A stretch of 64,000 nt of DNA from Scytalidium lignicola (GCA_002812745.2 NCSJ02000136.1:1-64000), one strand, 5' to 3'; shown: positions 11,469 through 22,454, counted from the first letter of the stretch. Notes: generated by a model from the letters alone, not told the origin. Made by a program: numbers and translations.

Positions 11469-12572
11469 GATTGCAAAGGTACAACAGAACCTCAAGACTG
11501 AAGCAGTGGCGGGGAGGAAGTGACCGCGGTACCAGATCTATATAATATAGGCCTCTGCATTTCCCCTTCCGCTCAACAGATCTAGCTTGGGGTTGTGCGG
11601 CTGAGTGGTGGTGTCTCCGGAAAGGGTTAATTCCGTGGCTTGAGGCGTTGTGTGTTATTGATTTTGTTGGATCATCATTGGAGCTTGGAAGATGAAGCGG
11701 AGACTACTTTGGAGGAACACTTCACGAGGCAGATTCACGGTGTTGTTAGATTATGAGACACGTACACTGCAGGCGCGGAAAGGCATTGTAACTGTAACTA
11801 TAACTATAACTATAACTATAACTATAACTATAACTATAACTATAACTATAACTATAACTATAACTATAACTATAACTATAATTATACTTAGTACTAGAAC
11901 ATTTTCATCTTGTTCATGCCTCCCACAATAGTTCTAAACTCCTTCTCATTGGTTGGGCGGCATCGTGATTAATTAAGGCCTCGGCTACCTAACTTGACGT
12001 ATTTCGCGGTCTGCCGGTTTACTGCATTATTAATTATATACTGTAGAGTCAGACCTTTTTATTTAGCTATTTTATTGCTATGTACAGTAATAAAGATATA
12101 AACTCTGGAACAATTAGAATTTGTGATTCGTCGCATATATATTAGCACATATATTAGAACTCTGAGTTGGCGTAGGAGCCTCGTTCTGCCACACCGGATA
12201 GTTAATTATTACAGCAAATCAGAAAAGGAACTAATACAGTAATAATAAGATTCCTTTCTGAATCCAGTTTAGGGATTAACGTACCTTGTCAATAAGATAT
12301 GAACACATTAGACTCACGTGATAGAACTGGACGTGTCACCGCCTTGAGAATGCAACTGGTGGGGTGTTTTGGAGGGTGGATTCTGCCGATATTAAAAGGC
12401 GGTGAGAACGAAATTTGTTGGTGTGGCCCACCTACATGTGACTAAAGCGGTCCGTGCGCATCTGGATTTTCTCAGTGCGACTAGAGAAACGCGGTTCAGT
12501 TTTCTCCAACTCCAGATCACATTACGCAGGTAGCCAAGCTAATCAGCCTATTTTGTTACCCAACTGCCAAAA
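11469..12572. promoter_or_regulatory. Divergent intergenic region of the MARVEL-like and CTP synthase genes
   Basis: About 1.1 kb contains both promoters and the hexanucleotide array. A CACGTG core is at 12316-12321, 252 bp before the CTP synthase start. No further gene is seen. Confidence 0.4.
11785..11882. repeat. (TAACTA)n microsatellite, about 16 copies
   Basis: A nearly perfect hexanucleotide tandem array of TAACTA runs for about 95 bp, with one early variant unit (TAACTG). Reading through it gives a Thr-Ile dipeptide repeat on the plus strand, but there is no sign that it is translated. It lies in the promoter side of the MARVEL-like gene, about 320 bp upstream of its start. Confidence 0.9.
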
Positions 12573-15204
12573 ATGAAATACGTCGTGGTATCAGGAGGTA
12601 TGTATACAACTATCTGTTTGAATCTCCGATATTAACTCCAAATCAGGCGTGATATCTGGCATTGGCAAAGGCATTATAGGTATGCCACCGAATATGTCTC
12701 GTCTTATCTCAACCACCCAACTAACAGCATATGTGCTTTAGCCTCCTCTGCTGGGCTACTGTTGAAAACCTTGGGCGTGAAAGTCACCGCGATCAAAATC
12801 GATCCATATATCAATGTCGACGCAGGTATGACTTGTTTTCTCAATAGGAAGAGTTCGAGGCTAACCTGACAGGAACTATGAACCCAAAGGAGCATGGGGA
12901 ATGTTTCGTCCTTGCGGATGGAGGAGAGAGCGACCTTGATCTGGGAAATTATGAGAGGTGCATGCCATTGTGTTATTCCTTCCTTCTAAATGCATACTAA
13001 CTTTGTACTCCCCAAGATACTTGGGCCTTAATCTTACCAAGGAGGTAAATACCGTTCCCTGTACACATCGTAGACACTTGTCAGCTTATGAGGTCTGACT
13101 AACAACTAACGATTCCTAGAGTAATATCACAACCGGAAAGATATACAAGTATGCCTTTCAGCTTACAATCCCCAGGTAGTATTTTTGCTAACATAGGCTT
13201 TTGCCAGTTTCGTAATATCAGAGGAACGGAAAGGTACTTGCACATGCATGCCCAAGGGCCGTAATGATTGCTGCTAGCGGAGTAAGACTAATAGTATTAA
13301 TAAGGTACTTACCTGGGCAAGACCGTCCAGGTTGTCCCCCATATTACCGATGCGATTCAAGATTGGATCGAACGCGTTGCCAAGATCCCTGTCGATGACT
13401 CGGGGGAAGAACCGGATGTGTGCATTAGTATGTCTCGTACCTGAACGGAAGAAAATCACATTTGCTGACTGATTGTGTCCAAGTCGAGTTGGTACGTCTC
13501 CGCCAGCCAAGAGAGGCACTCTCCCAGTGGGTCTCATTGTTTTACTGCTTTTAACTCACACGCCTGCTAGGGGGGTACAGTCGGAGATATAGAGAGTATG
13601 CCCTTCATTGAGGCATTGACTCAGTTTCGGCACAAGGCAGGCAAAGGAAATTTCGTGAACATCCACGTCTCTTACGTGCCTGTCATACACGGAGAAGAGA
13701 AGAGTAAACCCACGCAGCACTCGATTCGCGGGGCACGTCAAGCGTGAGTTGCTTTTCTTTGTTGTTCGTCCCTTCTTTTAGTAGTTTATCCGAATTGCTA
13801 GTTTCCTAAGAGAGCTGCTTACGGGAATCTAACCTCGGAAACATATCTGTGCTCCCTTAAATTATCTCAAAACTATAATTACTAACTACGATTATTAGGG
13901 GCCTTATCCCAGACATTGTTAGTACCAAAATGCTATACTTGGGTGCCAGCTAACAGGATGTAGATTGCGTGTCGTTGTGAGCGTCCCCTTGATATGGCTA
14001 CGATCAGGAAGATTGCCCTCAGCTGCCAAGTCGAGTTCGAGCAGGTCGTTGCTGTACGAGATATGGAGACTGTCTATCAAGTGCCGCTCCTTCTTGAACA
14101 GCAGGGCTTAGTTGAGCTATTAAGGAAGGCTTTGGTCTTGGAGAATCTAACGATCTCGCCATCACAAGTCGACAAGGGTGCGGAACTGTGGAGGTTATGG
14201 AAGAAGACCGTCAACCCTAAACAGCACTTAGAGCCAGTCAGCATTGCATTAGTCGGCAAGTACGTTGAATTTCACGACGCGTATACCTCAGTGGCAAAGT
14301 CATTAGAACATTCGGCTATGCGATGCAACAAGGCTCTTCATATCCAATGGATTGACTCTGAGCATCTCGAGGATGCTATGCAAGAGAGTGAGCCTACGAA
14401 GTACCACAAGGCCTGGCATGAGGTGTGTACCGCCTCTGGAATTCTGATCCCCGGTGGTACGACTTCCCTATCTCATCATCTCCTTGTTTGGCTGGCATTA
14501 ACTGACACGGGGACTGCTTAGGTTTTGGCCAACGCGGTACTGAGGGGATGATTAAGGCAGCGAGTTGGGCCCGGACGAAGCGAATTCCAATGCTAGGGAT
14601 ATGTCTCGGCATGCAAGTTGCTGTGATTGAAGCAGCACGAAATCTTTGTGGCTACAAGAACGCTACATCGGAGGAGTTTGAAGGTAATGCTGAGCACCAG
14701 GTTGTCATTTTCATGCCAGAAGGTAGCAGAACAGAGAAAGGAGGGACAATGAGGCTCGTACGTAGGCCCCGAAATGTCTCAAAGTTTGTAGTTACTGAAA
14801 AGATTTTCTAGGGATCTCGACCAACACACTTTCAACCTGACAGCGAATGGAGCAAGCTGCGGGCATTATATGGAGAGGCAGATGTGGTGGAAGAACGCCA
14901 CAGACATCGCTATGAGGTGAACCCGGACTATGTGGACCGGTTGGAGCAAGCTGGGCTCAATTTCATCGGTAAGGACGACACAGGAAACCGCATGGAGATC
15001 GTTGAGTTGAAAGATCACCCCTGGTTCGTCGGCGTTCAATTTCACCCGGAATACCAGAGCAAGGTGTTGGATCCCTCGCGGCCGTACCTTGGCTTTGTCG
15101 CCGCCAGTGCGGGATGCCTTGAGCAGATCACAAATGAGCTACAGCATCAGCAGAAGCTCACCAACAGCCTTCCCAATGGAGTGGGTGAGGGTAAGCATTT
15201 TTGA
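12573..15204 (+). CDS. CTP synthase (glutamine-hydrolysing), 14 exons
   Basis: Makes CTP from UTP, ATP and glutamine in the cytosol. Exons: 12573-12597, 12647-12679, 12742-12825, 12873-12957, 13017-13044, 13120-13148, 13208-13233, 13305-13427, 13484-13491, 13571-13743, 13899-13917, 13964-14456, 14522-14757 and 14812-15204. All junctions are GT-AG, the frame is uninterrupted, and the product is 584 residues, the family length. Seen in order: P-loop region [36 protein letters not shown], the CTP-site motif KSKPTQHS, then a glutamine amidotransferase domain with [10 protein letters not shown], the nucleophile Cys in LGICLGMQ, and FHPEY with the catalytic His-Glu pair. Odd: thirteen introns; an 8-nt exon (13484-13491) needed to complete IIELGGT; GTYLG where GDYLG is usual. 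An alternative end is possible: a 39-nt intron at 15191-15229 would add a last exon ending at 15306. Confidence 0.88.
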
Positions 15205-15904
15205 ACCTGACAAATGATATTTGTTAAAGGACGGTATAACGAGCTTAAGGCCTGGCGTAAGAAGCACCAGCAGGTCCTGGTGCGCACGTATGTGATGCAG
15301 GTATAAAGACCCGCAGTTGTCACATCTCCTGTACTTTAGATTTCCCTCCTTCCCGTTCAACTATAGATTCTTGCTGGTCCCTAAGAGTTATCAAGCCCGT
15401 TACGGGAATACCCTGTTTCTGGGTCAGCTTTCTGCTGAGAAAGGTCGTCGTCTGTAACTTCTAGTATATAGTATAACCTTAGACGTATCATCCTCAGTAT
15501 ATGAGTATGGAGACATCGTGAAATTTTCACAGTTTGATCTGAGGGCTGGTGATGGGGACTGGCGGGGATCAGACGTGGTTGCCAAAAGTCGGATTCTTTA
15601 GGCTAGCTAGCTACGTATTAGAATGGACCCCATGATAGGATATGAACAAATCCATATTATAGCATCGCAAACTCCGATTTAGTTTTAATGCACTACTATT
15701 AGAATGCGTATCGTGGAGATAGAAATATTCGAGACACGCATTATTTAAAGTCCTACTGATGTGAGTTAAGAATCTTCTAGTTTCTATTTATAGCAGTCCT
15801 AAGGTTATATGTAGCAGCCAAGATTAATTACTTAAAAACACAATGCGGAGTTATAGCTAACTCGTTGCGGTATACGATTTGCGCAACTTATAGCAATCCT
15901 TGAT
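15205..15904. other. AT-rich spacer after CTP synthase
   Basis: After a possible alternative last exon of CTP synthase (15230-15306), the sequence becomes AT-rich with no supported frame. It leads into the relic zone at 15.9-18.1 kb. Confidence 0.45.
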
Positions 15905-17416
15905 CTATAATTGGAGGTTTGCTCCACATCCCTTCCCCTTATACTCAGATTTGATATAGCCTATAACCCTCTTGATATCAACACCAGACATACCACCAGC
16001 ATATTGAGTATCGTTATCACATTGCCATATTGCTACTATGCTATTGTTTACCCCATCTTCGCCGATATATGATGTATACTGAGTGTAAAGATAGCTATCA
16101 ATATGCTGGTCGATAGCGTCTGGGGCACGCCAGTTATATCCTGTACAACCACTACCACCGTTATGATTTCCGGCTGTCGGGAATGCTAGCACTGGAGTAT
16201 ACAAAAGGATACTAGAGCCTGCTGTATAAGTAAAAGTTGCTGTAAGAGTACTAGGTAATGGAGCATTGAGTAAAGCATAACCTGCATTGTATATTTGGTC
16301 ATTATTGGAATTTGAACTCGATCCTACGTAGTTTGGGTTGGAATTGCGGAGAATGGCTTTTTCAGTTTCATCCTAACATTGTTGTTATGAGTTAGCATCA
16401 ATAGTAACCTCACAATATACTACTCCTTAGTAGCCAGCTGCAAGATCAACAACAATAGCACACTATATAACATTTCTTCCAGATAAGACTTGAACTGCTC
16501 CTTGTATCATACTTTTCCATTGATCTAGTCGAGTAGTGCAATTACTATCACGAACAACCTGGCGCATTTGGTACGGAACTTCTTGTGCGGTAGCAGCTAC
16601 ACCTAATCCTATATCTGCAGTTGCAGGAAATTAGGTTGGAAAATCCAGTTCATTTTCGGTTGCACAAGTTGCAGTAACTTGAATGGTTCCAGAGGTTGAA
16701 ATTGTAGTGGTTGTAGTGGTTTTAAAGCTAGTCAAAATCGTTGGAGCTGTAATTGGATCCTAGTTCTCTGGATATTTTATATTTGAAATGTTGTATATCT
16801 CATCACCTTGAGAGCATACACCTCCAAAATAAATCTGATTAACAACTCAAGAATCAAGAATGGATAGAATGCTAATATTGCACTACTGAAGAGGGTTGTT
16901 CCTGATTTAGCCGGCTAATACTAACATTAATGAGTTGAAAGAGTAGCCATATAAGTTTGGTTGGTTGATGTGAAATTTGTTTCACACCTATTTTGGATAT
17001 TAGAAATCACTGTGCTATTGATTTCATTACCAGAAACAGCTCCTGATGCTCTTGGTTGTGTGCCGATCGAGCTGCTGAGTGAGAAGTCTGGTTGTCGTCC
17101 TAGAATCGAAACTATAAGAACAGCATAGGTCAAGGTGATATTTCCTAGTTTTCTAAGCTCCTAGTGGTTCTATTTTTGGGGACCAGCAGGACACCATGCT
17201 GATCATTGCCGGTGCTATGGACCATCTTAGCTCTGCAGCAACGGTAGAAGCATCATCTTTCACAATGAATATAACTGATCCACGCCCCTTCCTAGATTGA
17301 ATAGACAAAGAACGTCTACAAAAAACACTAGGAGCTAAGCCACCAGGTATTCCAAGAGTTTGGCCAGCATACGTTGAACCTGGAACAGCAAAGTTGGATA
17401 CAACCCCTGAGTTCAA
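15905..17416 (-). pseudogene. Degenerate gene for a secreted-type protein
   Basis: Minus-strand coding-like blocks are separated by stops and frame changes. The 3' block (16204-15905) reads a neat Cys-containing module: GNHNGGSGCTGYNW, then IWQCDNDTQYAGGMSGVDI and an end at GKGCGANLQL, consistent with the C-terminal domain of an extracellular fungal protein. Upstream blocks at 17133-16927 (Asn- and Thr-rich with several N-glycosylation-like sites) and 17416-17153 seem to belong to the same broken gene. Between them, stops such as TAA and TAG are frequent and the DNA is AT- and TA-rich, as C-to-T mutation by RIP would produce. I do not recognise the family. A live gene with unusual introns is possible but less likely. 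Confidence 0.45.
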
Positions 17417-17479
17417 AGCAAAAGGTTTAACTCAAACAACGAAAGGAACATCAACAACACCAGAAATAAGACAAAACAT

Positions 17480-18080
17480 CCGTAAAAACAAAGTCCAGCG
17501 CCTAAAAGGCTTCATAATCACAGATGCAGTACGTTTCCTCTCCCACTCACCCAATCTAGCCTTTCCGATATCCTGCCCTTAACCCCCCCTCTCCCTAACA
17601 TTTATCACCAAACCTCAAGCTAGCCCCAGCAGAAACCTTCACCACCAACAGGACGAAGGAACAATTCGGCGCCCATTGCCTCAAACACATCCAACCCAAC
17701 TTTCGTTCCCGCACCTCAAACGGGCACGCAATTGTCGTGGCAGGCAATGCTTTTGGTTGCGACTCCAGTCGTGAGAACGCCACCTCAGCACTCCTAGGTT
17801 GTGGGATCACTTGCGTGATCGCCAAGTCCTTTAATTTCATCTACGGATGGAATCAATCGAACCTAGGGCTTCTGGGTATTGTGATACCTGAGATGCAGAA
17901 GGGGTTTTGGGGGACTGAGGAGAGTGGAAAGGGATATAAGGTTGATATTGCAAGGTGTGTTGTTAGAATTGAGAGACGGGATGAGGAGTGGAGAGGGAGT
18001 TGATTGCTGGCGGGGCGTTGACGAGTGCGTCNTAGGGGGGGGTATTGGAAGGGGTTGTTTGATGTGATGTGATGACAGGT
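17480..18080 (+). pseudogene. 3-isopropylmalate dehydratase small-subunit-like (LeuD/aconitase swivel domain) relic
   Basis: Family role: the swivel domain that completes the active site of isopropylmalate dehydratase and aconitase-type hydro-lyases. A first block ends FIITDA before a possible intron (about 17530-17619). The second block, 17620-18003, reads LAPAETFTTNR, GAHCLKHIQPNFRSR, then IVVAGNAFGCDSSRENATSA and GITCVIAKSFNFIYG, and LGLLGIVI. This follows the LeuD order, including the SSRE loop that binds substrate carboxylate. After residue block ERRDEEW the frame hits a stop, while a neighbouring frame continues with ERELIAGGALTSA, the expected C-terminal element, so a frameshift near 17985 broke it. 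An undetermined base at 18032 and a G-run follow. No start codon with a good N-terminus is visible. Best read as a decayed copy; an assembly error at the G-rich end could contribute. Confidence 0.6.
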
Positions 18081-18385
18081 GGAAAGAGGGAAAGGATGGG
18101 GAAGATTGAGTCGAGAGTAGCGGAGATGAACCTGGAGGAGAACGATGCGAAGAAATTGAAATGGTAGATGCTGAGGTATCATATTAATATAGGTGGCCCA
18201 TCAGCCTTCCCTTAATATTGACATTGCTTTCAGCCTTCATATTCACACCATTTCTGTAATTGAAGCATGTATAGATACAAACGGCAATCCCATTAGAGGT
18301 AAACCTGAAAATCCAACCGAAAAGCGTGTATTTCTGGGGTATATATAATATCACAAAAAAAAATCTCAAGTTCTCCGTCAGAATC

Positions 18386-20368
18386 TCACACTTTCTTTTT
18401 CCCTCCTCCTCTCTTCTGCCTCCGTGCTGTTGCCCAACCTAGACTCTCATCCAATAACGACCAAAGGCACCACAAATAGCAAATGCCAAATCCAGCAGCC
18501 CCAACACCAACATTAACCACGATCCAAAGATCAGGTTTATTCGTAGGAGGGAGGGCAAATGCTTCCAAAACATGCCATATTCCCATGATGACGTAGAAGG
18601 AGAGATGCAGAACCGCAGTCGCGATACTAACCCATTTGTTCACTGCCGTGTTGTCTGACCGGTATACAGATAAAGAAGTCGGAGGTAATCCTAACAGATA
18701 TGCCCATAGCAACGTCAGGACGAAATATGGGATCCTCAGATCCACGCGTTGGAGAAGTGGGAACATGGTCCAGCAACCAAGGATGTTAGCAAACCCAACC
18801 CAGGCACGAACATTCTTGCCCAGTCCATGGTGACCAGCTAAGAGGAGAGTCATGGGCATAAGTGGTAATAAGACAGATTTCTCATGGACCTGGAAACTAA
18901 ACAAAAAGAAACCCCAGGCAGACGTAGCTAGAGCCTGTGGGAGGAGCTCTTTCCGGGGGTTGAGGAAGATGGCAGCACTTGGAGGAGTTACAGCTGCCAG
19001 AGTAGCTAGTAATGATGTGCGCTGGAGAAGAGCAGCGGGATATTTGCGGAGCTTGATAACGACGTTCAGAGCGCACCAAAAGTTAGCGACCTTGTCTTCG
19101 AAAAGGCCGCGTGCAAACGGGAAGACGCGGTAGATAATTTGAGCGGTTTGTTGGATTAGCGGGAAGTACCACGCCTTGAAAGGCAAGAGGTAAGATAACT
19201 CGGAAAAGATAGGGAGCGGTGCCGCATGGCCATAAAGTTCTGGTCGAGCGGAGATGCCATGGCGGGATTCGTAGAGAGCGAAGGCGAATATTGGTAGGAA
19301 AAGGAGCGCAAACGTGGCAACTGTTGTGATTGCAATACCGAGAAAACGAGGAATGTTGATCCGAGGGACGACCGAGACGCCTAGAAGGTAGGCAAAGATG
19401 ACAGGTGAATAGTACAGAGCCATCTGCTTGAATCCAAGAGCTAGGACGAAGAAGACGCAAGACCACATCACGCGTCCTGCCATGATCGAAGACATGCTCG
19501 CCAGAACAAGTCCAAGCATAACCGTATTGTATTGGAAGTGAACATGATCGATCAGGATCGTACCGGGTTGCATCAAAATCGCAAGCAGAGCAATGGAGGC
19601 GTGCCATGCATTGATTCCATAGAACCTGCTAAACCTTCGAACAAAGATGACAGCCGCCGGTATGTAGATCAAATATTCCGAGACAATAACAGTACCACGC
19701 ATGAATACCTTCAAGGTAGGATCTTCGAGGCCGCGGGAAGTATATAAAGCAAACCATGAGGGATCAATCAATGCACCAATCTTCCCCAGAAGCCAGCTAT
19801 GATACGCAGTCAAAGGAGGATAATCCAATCCCCACCATTCGAGATCGTGAAAGTACCACTGTGAGACGGGCAATTGCGTAGTGATTTCCATCCAGTGACG
19901 CTGGGCTTCGTAGTCACCATACATTGGTGGTTTGTGGTACCCTATCTCGATATAAAAATCATAAGCAATTTGCATCAAGAAATCTCAAACCAAGCTTAAA
20001 CTTCTCCCCCATCCTCTCCTCTTCAACCCTATAGAAACAATTAAAGAAATAAAGAAGAAGAAAAATCCTATTCACTCACCAGAATACCCCCATAACCCAG
20101 CAGCCCACCGAAACACCCCCACAGCCATCAAAATCAGTGGCAGAACCTCCCATTGCGACGGACTACTCCTCGCAGGCCACAAGAACGCCGCAAGAGGATA
20201 CGCCGGTTCTGCAGCAGCACTACCACCACCTCCTCCACCTCCTCCAGTAGTAGATCGTCCTCCGCTCACAGGAGCAGCATTGGGGGTAGACAATGGATTG
20301 TTGTCCGACCCATTGTTCTTGATCTTTCGCCGCGGCTTGTGTTGTGGTGATGGCGACGGTCCTGCCAT
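18386..20368 (-). CDS. ALG6: ALG6 dolichyl-P-Glc: Man9GlcNAc2-PP-dolichol alpha-1,3-glucosyltransferase
   Basis: Adds the first glucose to the lipid-linked N-glycan precursor on the lumenal side of the ER, using dolichyl-phosphate glucose (GT57 family). Two exons, 20368-20080 and 19941-18386, are joined across a 138-nt intron. The junction gives WGYSGYHKPPMYGDYEAQRH, which restores the first lumenal-loop motif. The product is 614 residues. Seen: a Ser/Pro- and Gly-rich N-tail with a (Gly)8 run, a first helix near residue 75, then HWMEIT, WGLDYPPLTAYHSWLLG, IDHVHFQYN, LGFKQMALYYSP, FPFARGLFEDKVANFWC and FQVHEKSVLLPLMP, all in ALG6/ALG8 order, and a Lys-rich C-terminus of the ER-retention kind (KKKV). 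The YEAQRHWMEIT form fits ALG6 better than ALG8. The frame is fully intact. Confidence 0.93.
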
Positions 20369-21122
20369 TTGTGCTATGTGATTAAAAGAGGGACGAATGG
20401 CATTGTATTAATATAATTATTATTTTCCTAAGCTTTTTGCGAGTTTTGGGGAGACGTGTAATTACGCAGTGACTGCCGCGTTTGCATGTTGGGCCTTAAA
20501 AAAGATTGTTATGCCTGAGGCATAGTACAGGCTCCCAAGCTTCTTATTCAAGAGAAACTCAATAATTATTTCACAAAAGACTTCTAATCCCGATTTAAAT
20601 TAAAACATGCTTAATTCAGATCCATCCTTATCCCAAGTTACAGATTTGGCCTAACAACGGTCTCATATTTCTACAAAAAAGGGCCAAAAGCAATCATCCG
20701 AGCAAACACTCAGCTAAGTCTGCAAAGGGCGGTCAACTATAGAACAAATCATTCTTCAGAATATCATTTTATTAGTATGCACTACCAGTTGATTATCCCG
20801 ATCCATGTATGTATAGGGAAATCAAGATGAAAATTAACGCCAAACGAGATGAGTCAATGCATGAAAAACTCCAAACAATCAACCCCAACCCCAAATCATC
20901 GAATCCGCCATGGTATCATTCAATTCATTTCAGATGAGATTCTCGCGCTCTGCACTTTGCACTTTCTTTCCCAGCATAAAAAAGTACCAATTCAATACCT
21001 GTATCAAAACCGCCCCCGACCTCGATGGTTTGCGTCAAGACAACACCGATTCTGTGATGTGCAGGTAACCCGATAAAAGGGAGAAAAGAGCAAAGAACTC
21101 CATGGGCAAATCCAAAACCCGT
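20369..21122. other. Spacer upstream of ALG6
   Basis: Holds the ALG6 promoter at its left and the 3' flank of the next minus-strand gene at its right. It is AT-rich with no supported gene. Confidence 0.5.
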
Positions 21123-22454
21123 CTATGCAACAACGCTTCTCATTCCTCCACCCCACTTAAACCGTCTCAGGCCACCTCGAGCAACTTCCCTGCCACAACT
21201 GCCAGCACCCTCAGGAATGGTCGAGCCATTGAGCCCGCCCAAGGCCTCCTGGCGTCCAACTTCCCTTCCAATGACAAATCCAGCACCAAACCCAACCACA
21301 CTGACGAGGACCATAACACCAGCACCCAATACCCAGGTCATGAGAGTCGGCGATATTAGCATCGTCGCATCATCCACTTGTGCGGTCTTCTTCTTTTTGA
21401 CTGCACGAGTTTGCTGACCTGAAGTTGTTTTGGTGCTCGTCGAAGCTTTCCTCTTCCCCTTGTCCTCGTGAGAAGCAGGTGGACTGGTTCTTGGACTACG
21501 AGATGAGGGAGTCAGTGGTCGAGATGAATTTGCCGTATTGCGAGTGAGCTCCGATTCTGAAACCATGCGGATTTCCATGTTTGGTGCAGACGTAGTGCGA
21601 CCAGCAGTTGCTTCAAGAGGGTTTGAATGTTGGGTGTAGTGCGTTGGTTGCTTCGGCAGGCCGCGAGCTGCTGCTGCGCAGGAAAGAAGTGTAGTGAGGC
21701 TTGCACGAAGGGCTTCGTCATGGTCTGCTTGGGTGTGAACCTGGGGTGGATTAGAAGAGACGGCCTGGGAGGTCCGCGATCTAGGATGCGAGGGTCGCGA
21801 GGAAGCCTGGAAAGCTGGAGAGCGCGTAAAGCGCGAATCAGTTGATGGTCTCGAGGTCGCGGCATTTTGCGAGGATGGTGGATGGGAGAAGGCATTAGGC
21901 TGAGGCCTGAACGCTGGCTCATTAGAAACCATTCCTAGAGCTGTAGCATTCTCGTCATCGTCATCGTCCGATTCCGACTCCGCATCATATGGCTGTTGAC
22001 TTGTCGGTGGGAAATGCGGAGCCGAAATATTCTCGTTCGAGCTGCTCAACGCGTGATCATCTTCACTCTCACTTTCCTCATATTCTTCTTGGCTACTGGT
22101 GCCTTCATTCCTGGACGCGAGTGCCAGCTGCGACGGGAGGTGGCCCTGAGGTCTTCGACGCCGACGATCGGTCTGGACTCGGAGGCCGGTCGTGACGATT
22201 TCTTCACCGATGGACGAGAGAGAGGAAGATGATGGCTGGGAAGAGATCTCAACCCAGGATTCTGCAAGAAGGGAGTTGGTTACGGAGAGACTGGTGGATG
22301 AAGGCGGTGCTGACTTACCATCATTCCTCTGTAATCGGGGTGGGATTCCAGCCGACTGCACTACGGGATTGGTACCTCGCGCGTTTCTTCCGTTCCTTCG
22401 ACTGGTCGAGGAGGATGCGCCGCCTTCGCGACGAGACTGGAGGGACGATGCCAT
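21123..22454 (-). CDS. Disordered protein with C-terminal membrane anchor and Atg8-interaction-like motif
   Basis: A single exon of 443 residues. I do not recognise a named family. Seen: residues 1-380 are low-complexity and rich in Ser, Pro, Arg and acidic residues, with a Glu/Asp/Ser cluster around 125-145 and a (Asp)5 run near 165-170. One hydrophobic helix, TWVLGAGVMVLVSVVGFGAGF, lies near residue 385, with glycine spacing suited to helix packing, followed by a tail of about 45 residues. A more conserved-looking island is SLLAESWVEISSQPSSSSLSS at 61-81. It contains WVEI (67-70), which fits the Atg8-family interaction pattern [WFY]xx[LIV] and has acidic residues before and inside it. A Lys-rich stretch KKKKT precedes the helix. 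A receptor-like role at the ER or nuclear envelope is inference only. The start at 22454 is the first ATG of the frame. Confidence 0.7.
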   Translation of the reverse strand: MASSLQSRREGGASSSTSRRNGRNARGTNPVVQSAGIPPRLQRNDGKSAPPSSTSLSVTNSLLAESWVEISSQPSSSSLSSIGEEIVTTGLRVQTDRRRRRPQGHLPSQLALASRNEGTSSQEEYEESESEDDHALSSSNENISAPHFPPTSQQPYDAESESDDDDDENATALGMVSNEPAFRPQPNAFSHPPSSQNAATSRPSTDSRFTRSPAFQASSRPSHPRSRTSQAVSSNPPQVHTQADHDEALRASLTTLLSCAAAARGLPKQPTHYTQHSNPLEATAGRTTSAPNMEIRMVSESELTRNTANSSRPLTPSSRSPRTSPPASHEDKGKRKASTSTKTTSGQQTRAVKKKKTAQVDDATMLISPTLMTWVLGAGVMVLVSVVGFGAGFVIGREVGRQEALGGLNGSTIPEGAGSCGREVARGGLRRFKWGGGMRSVVA

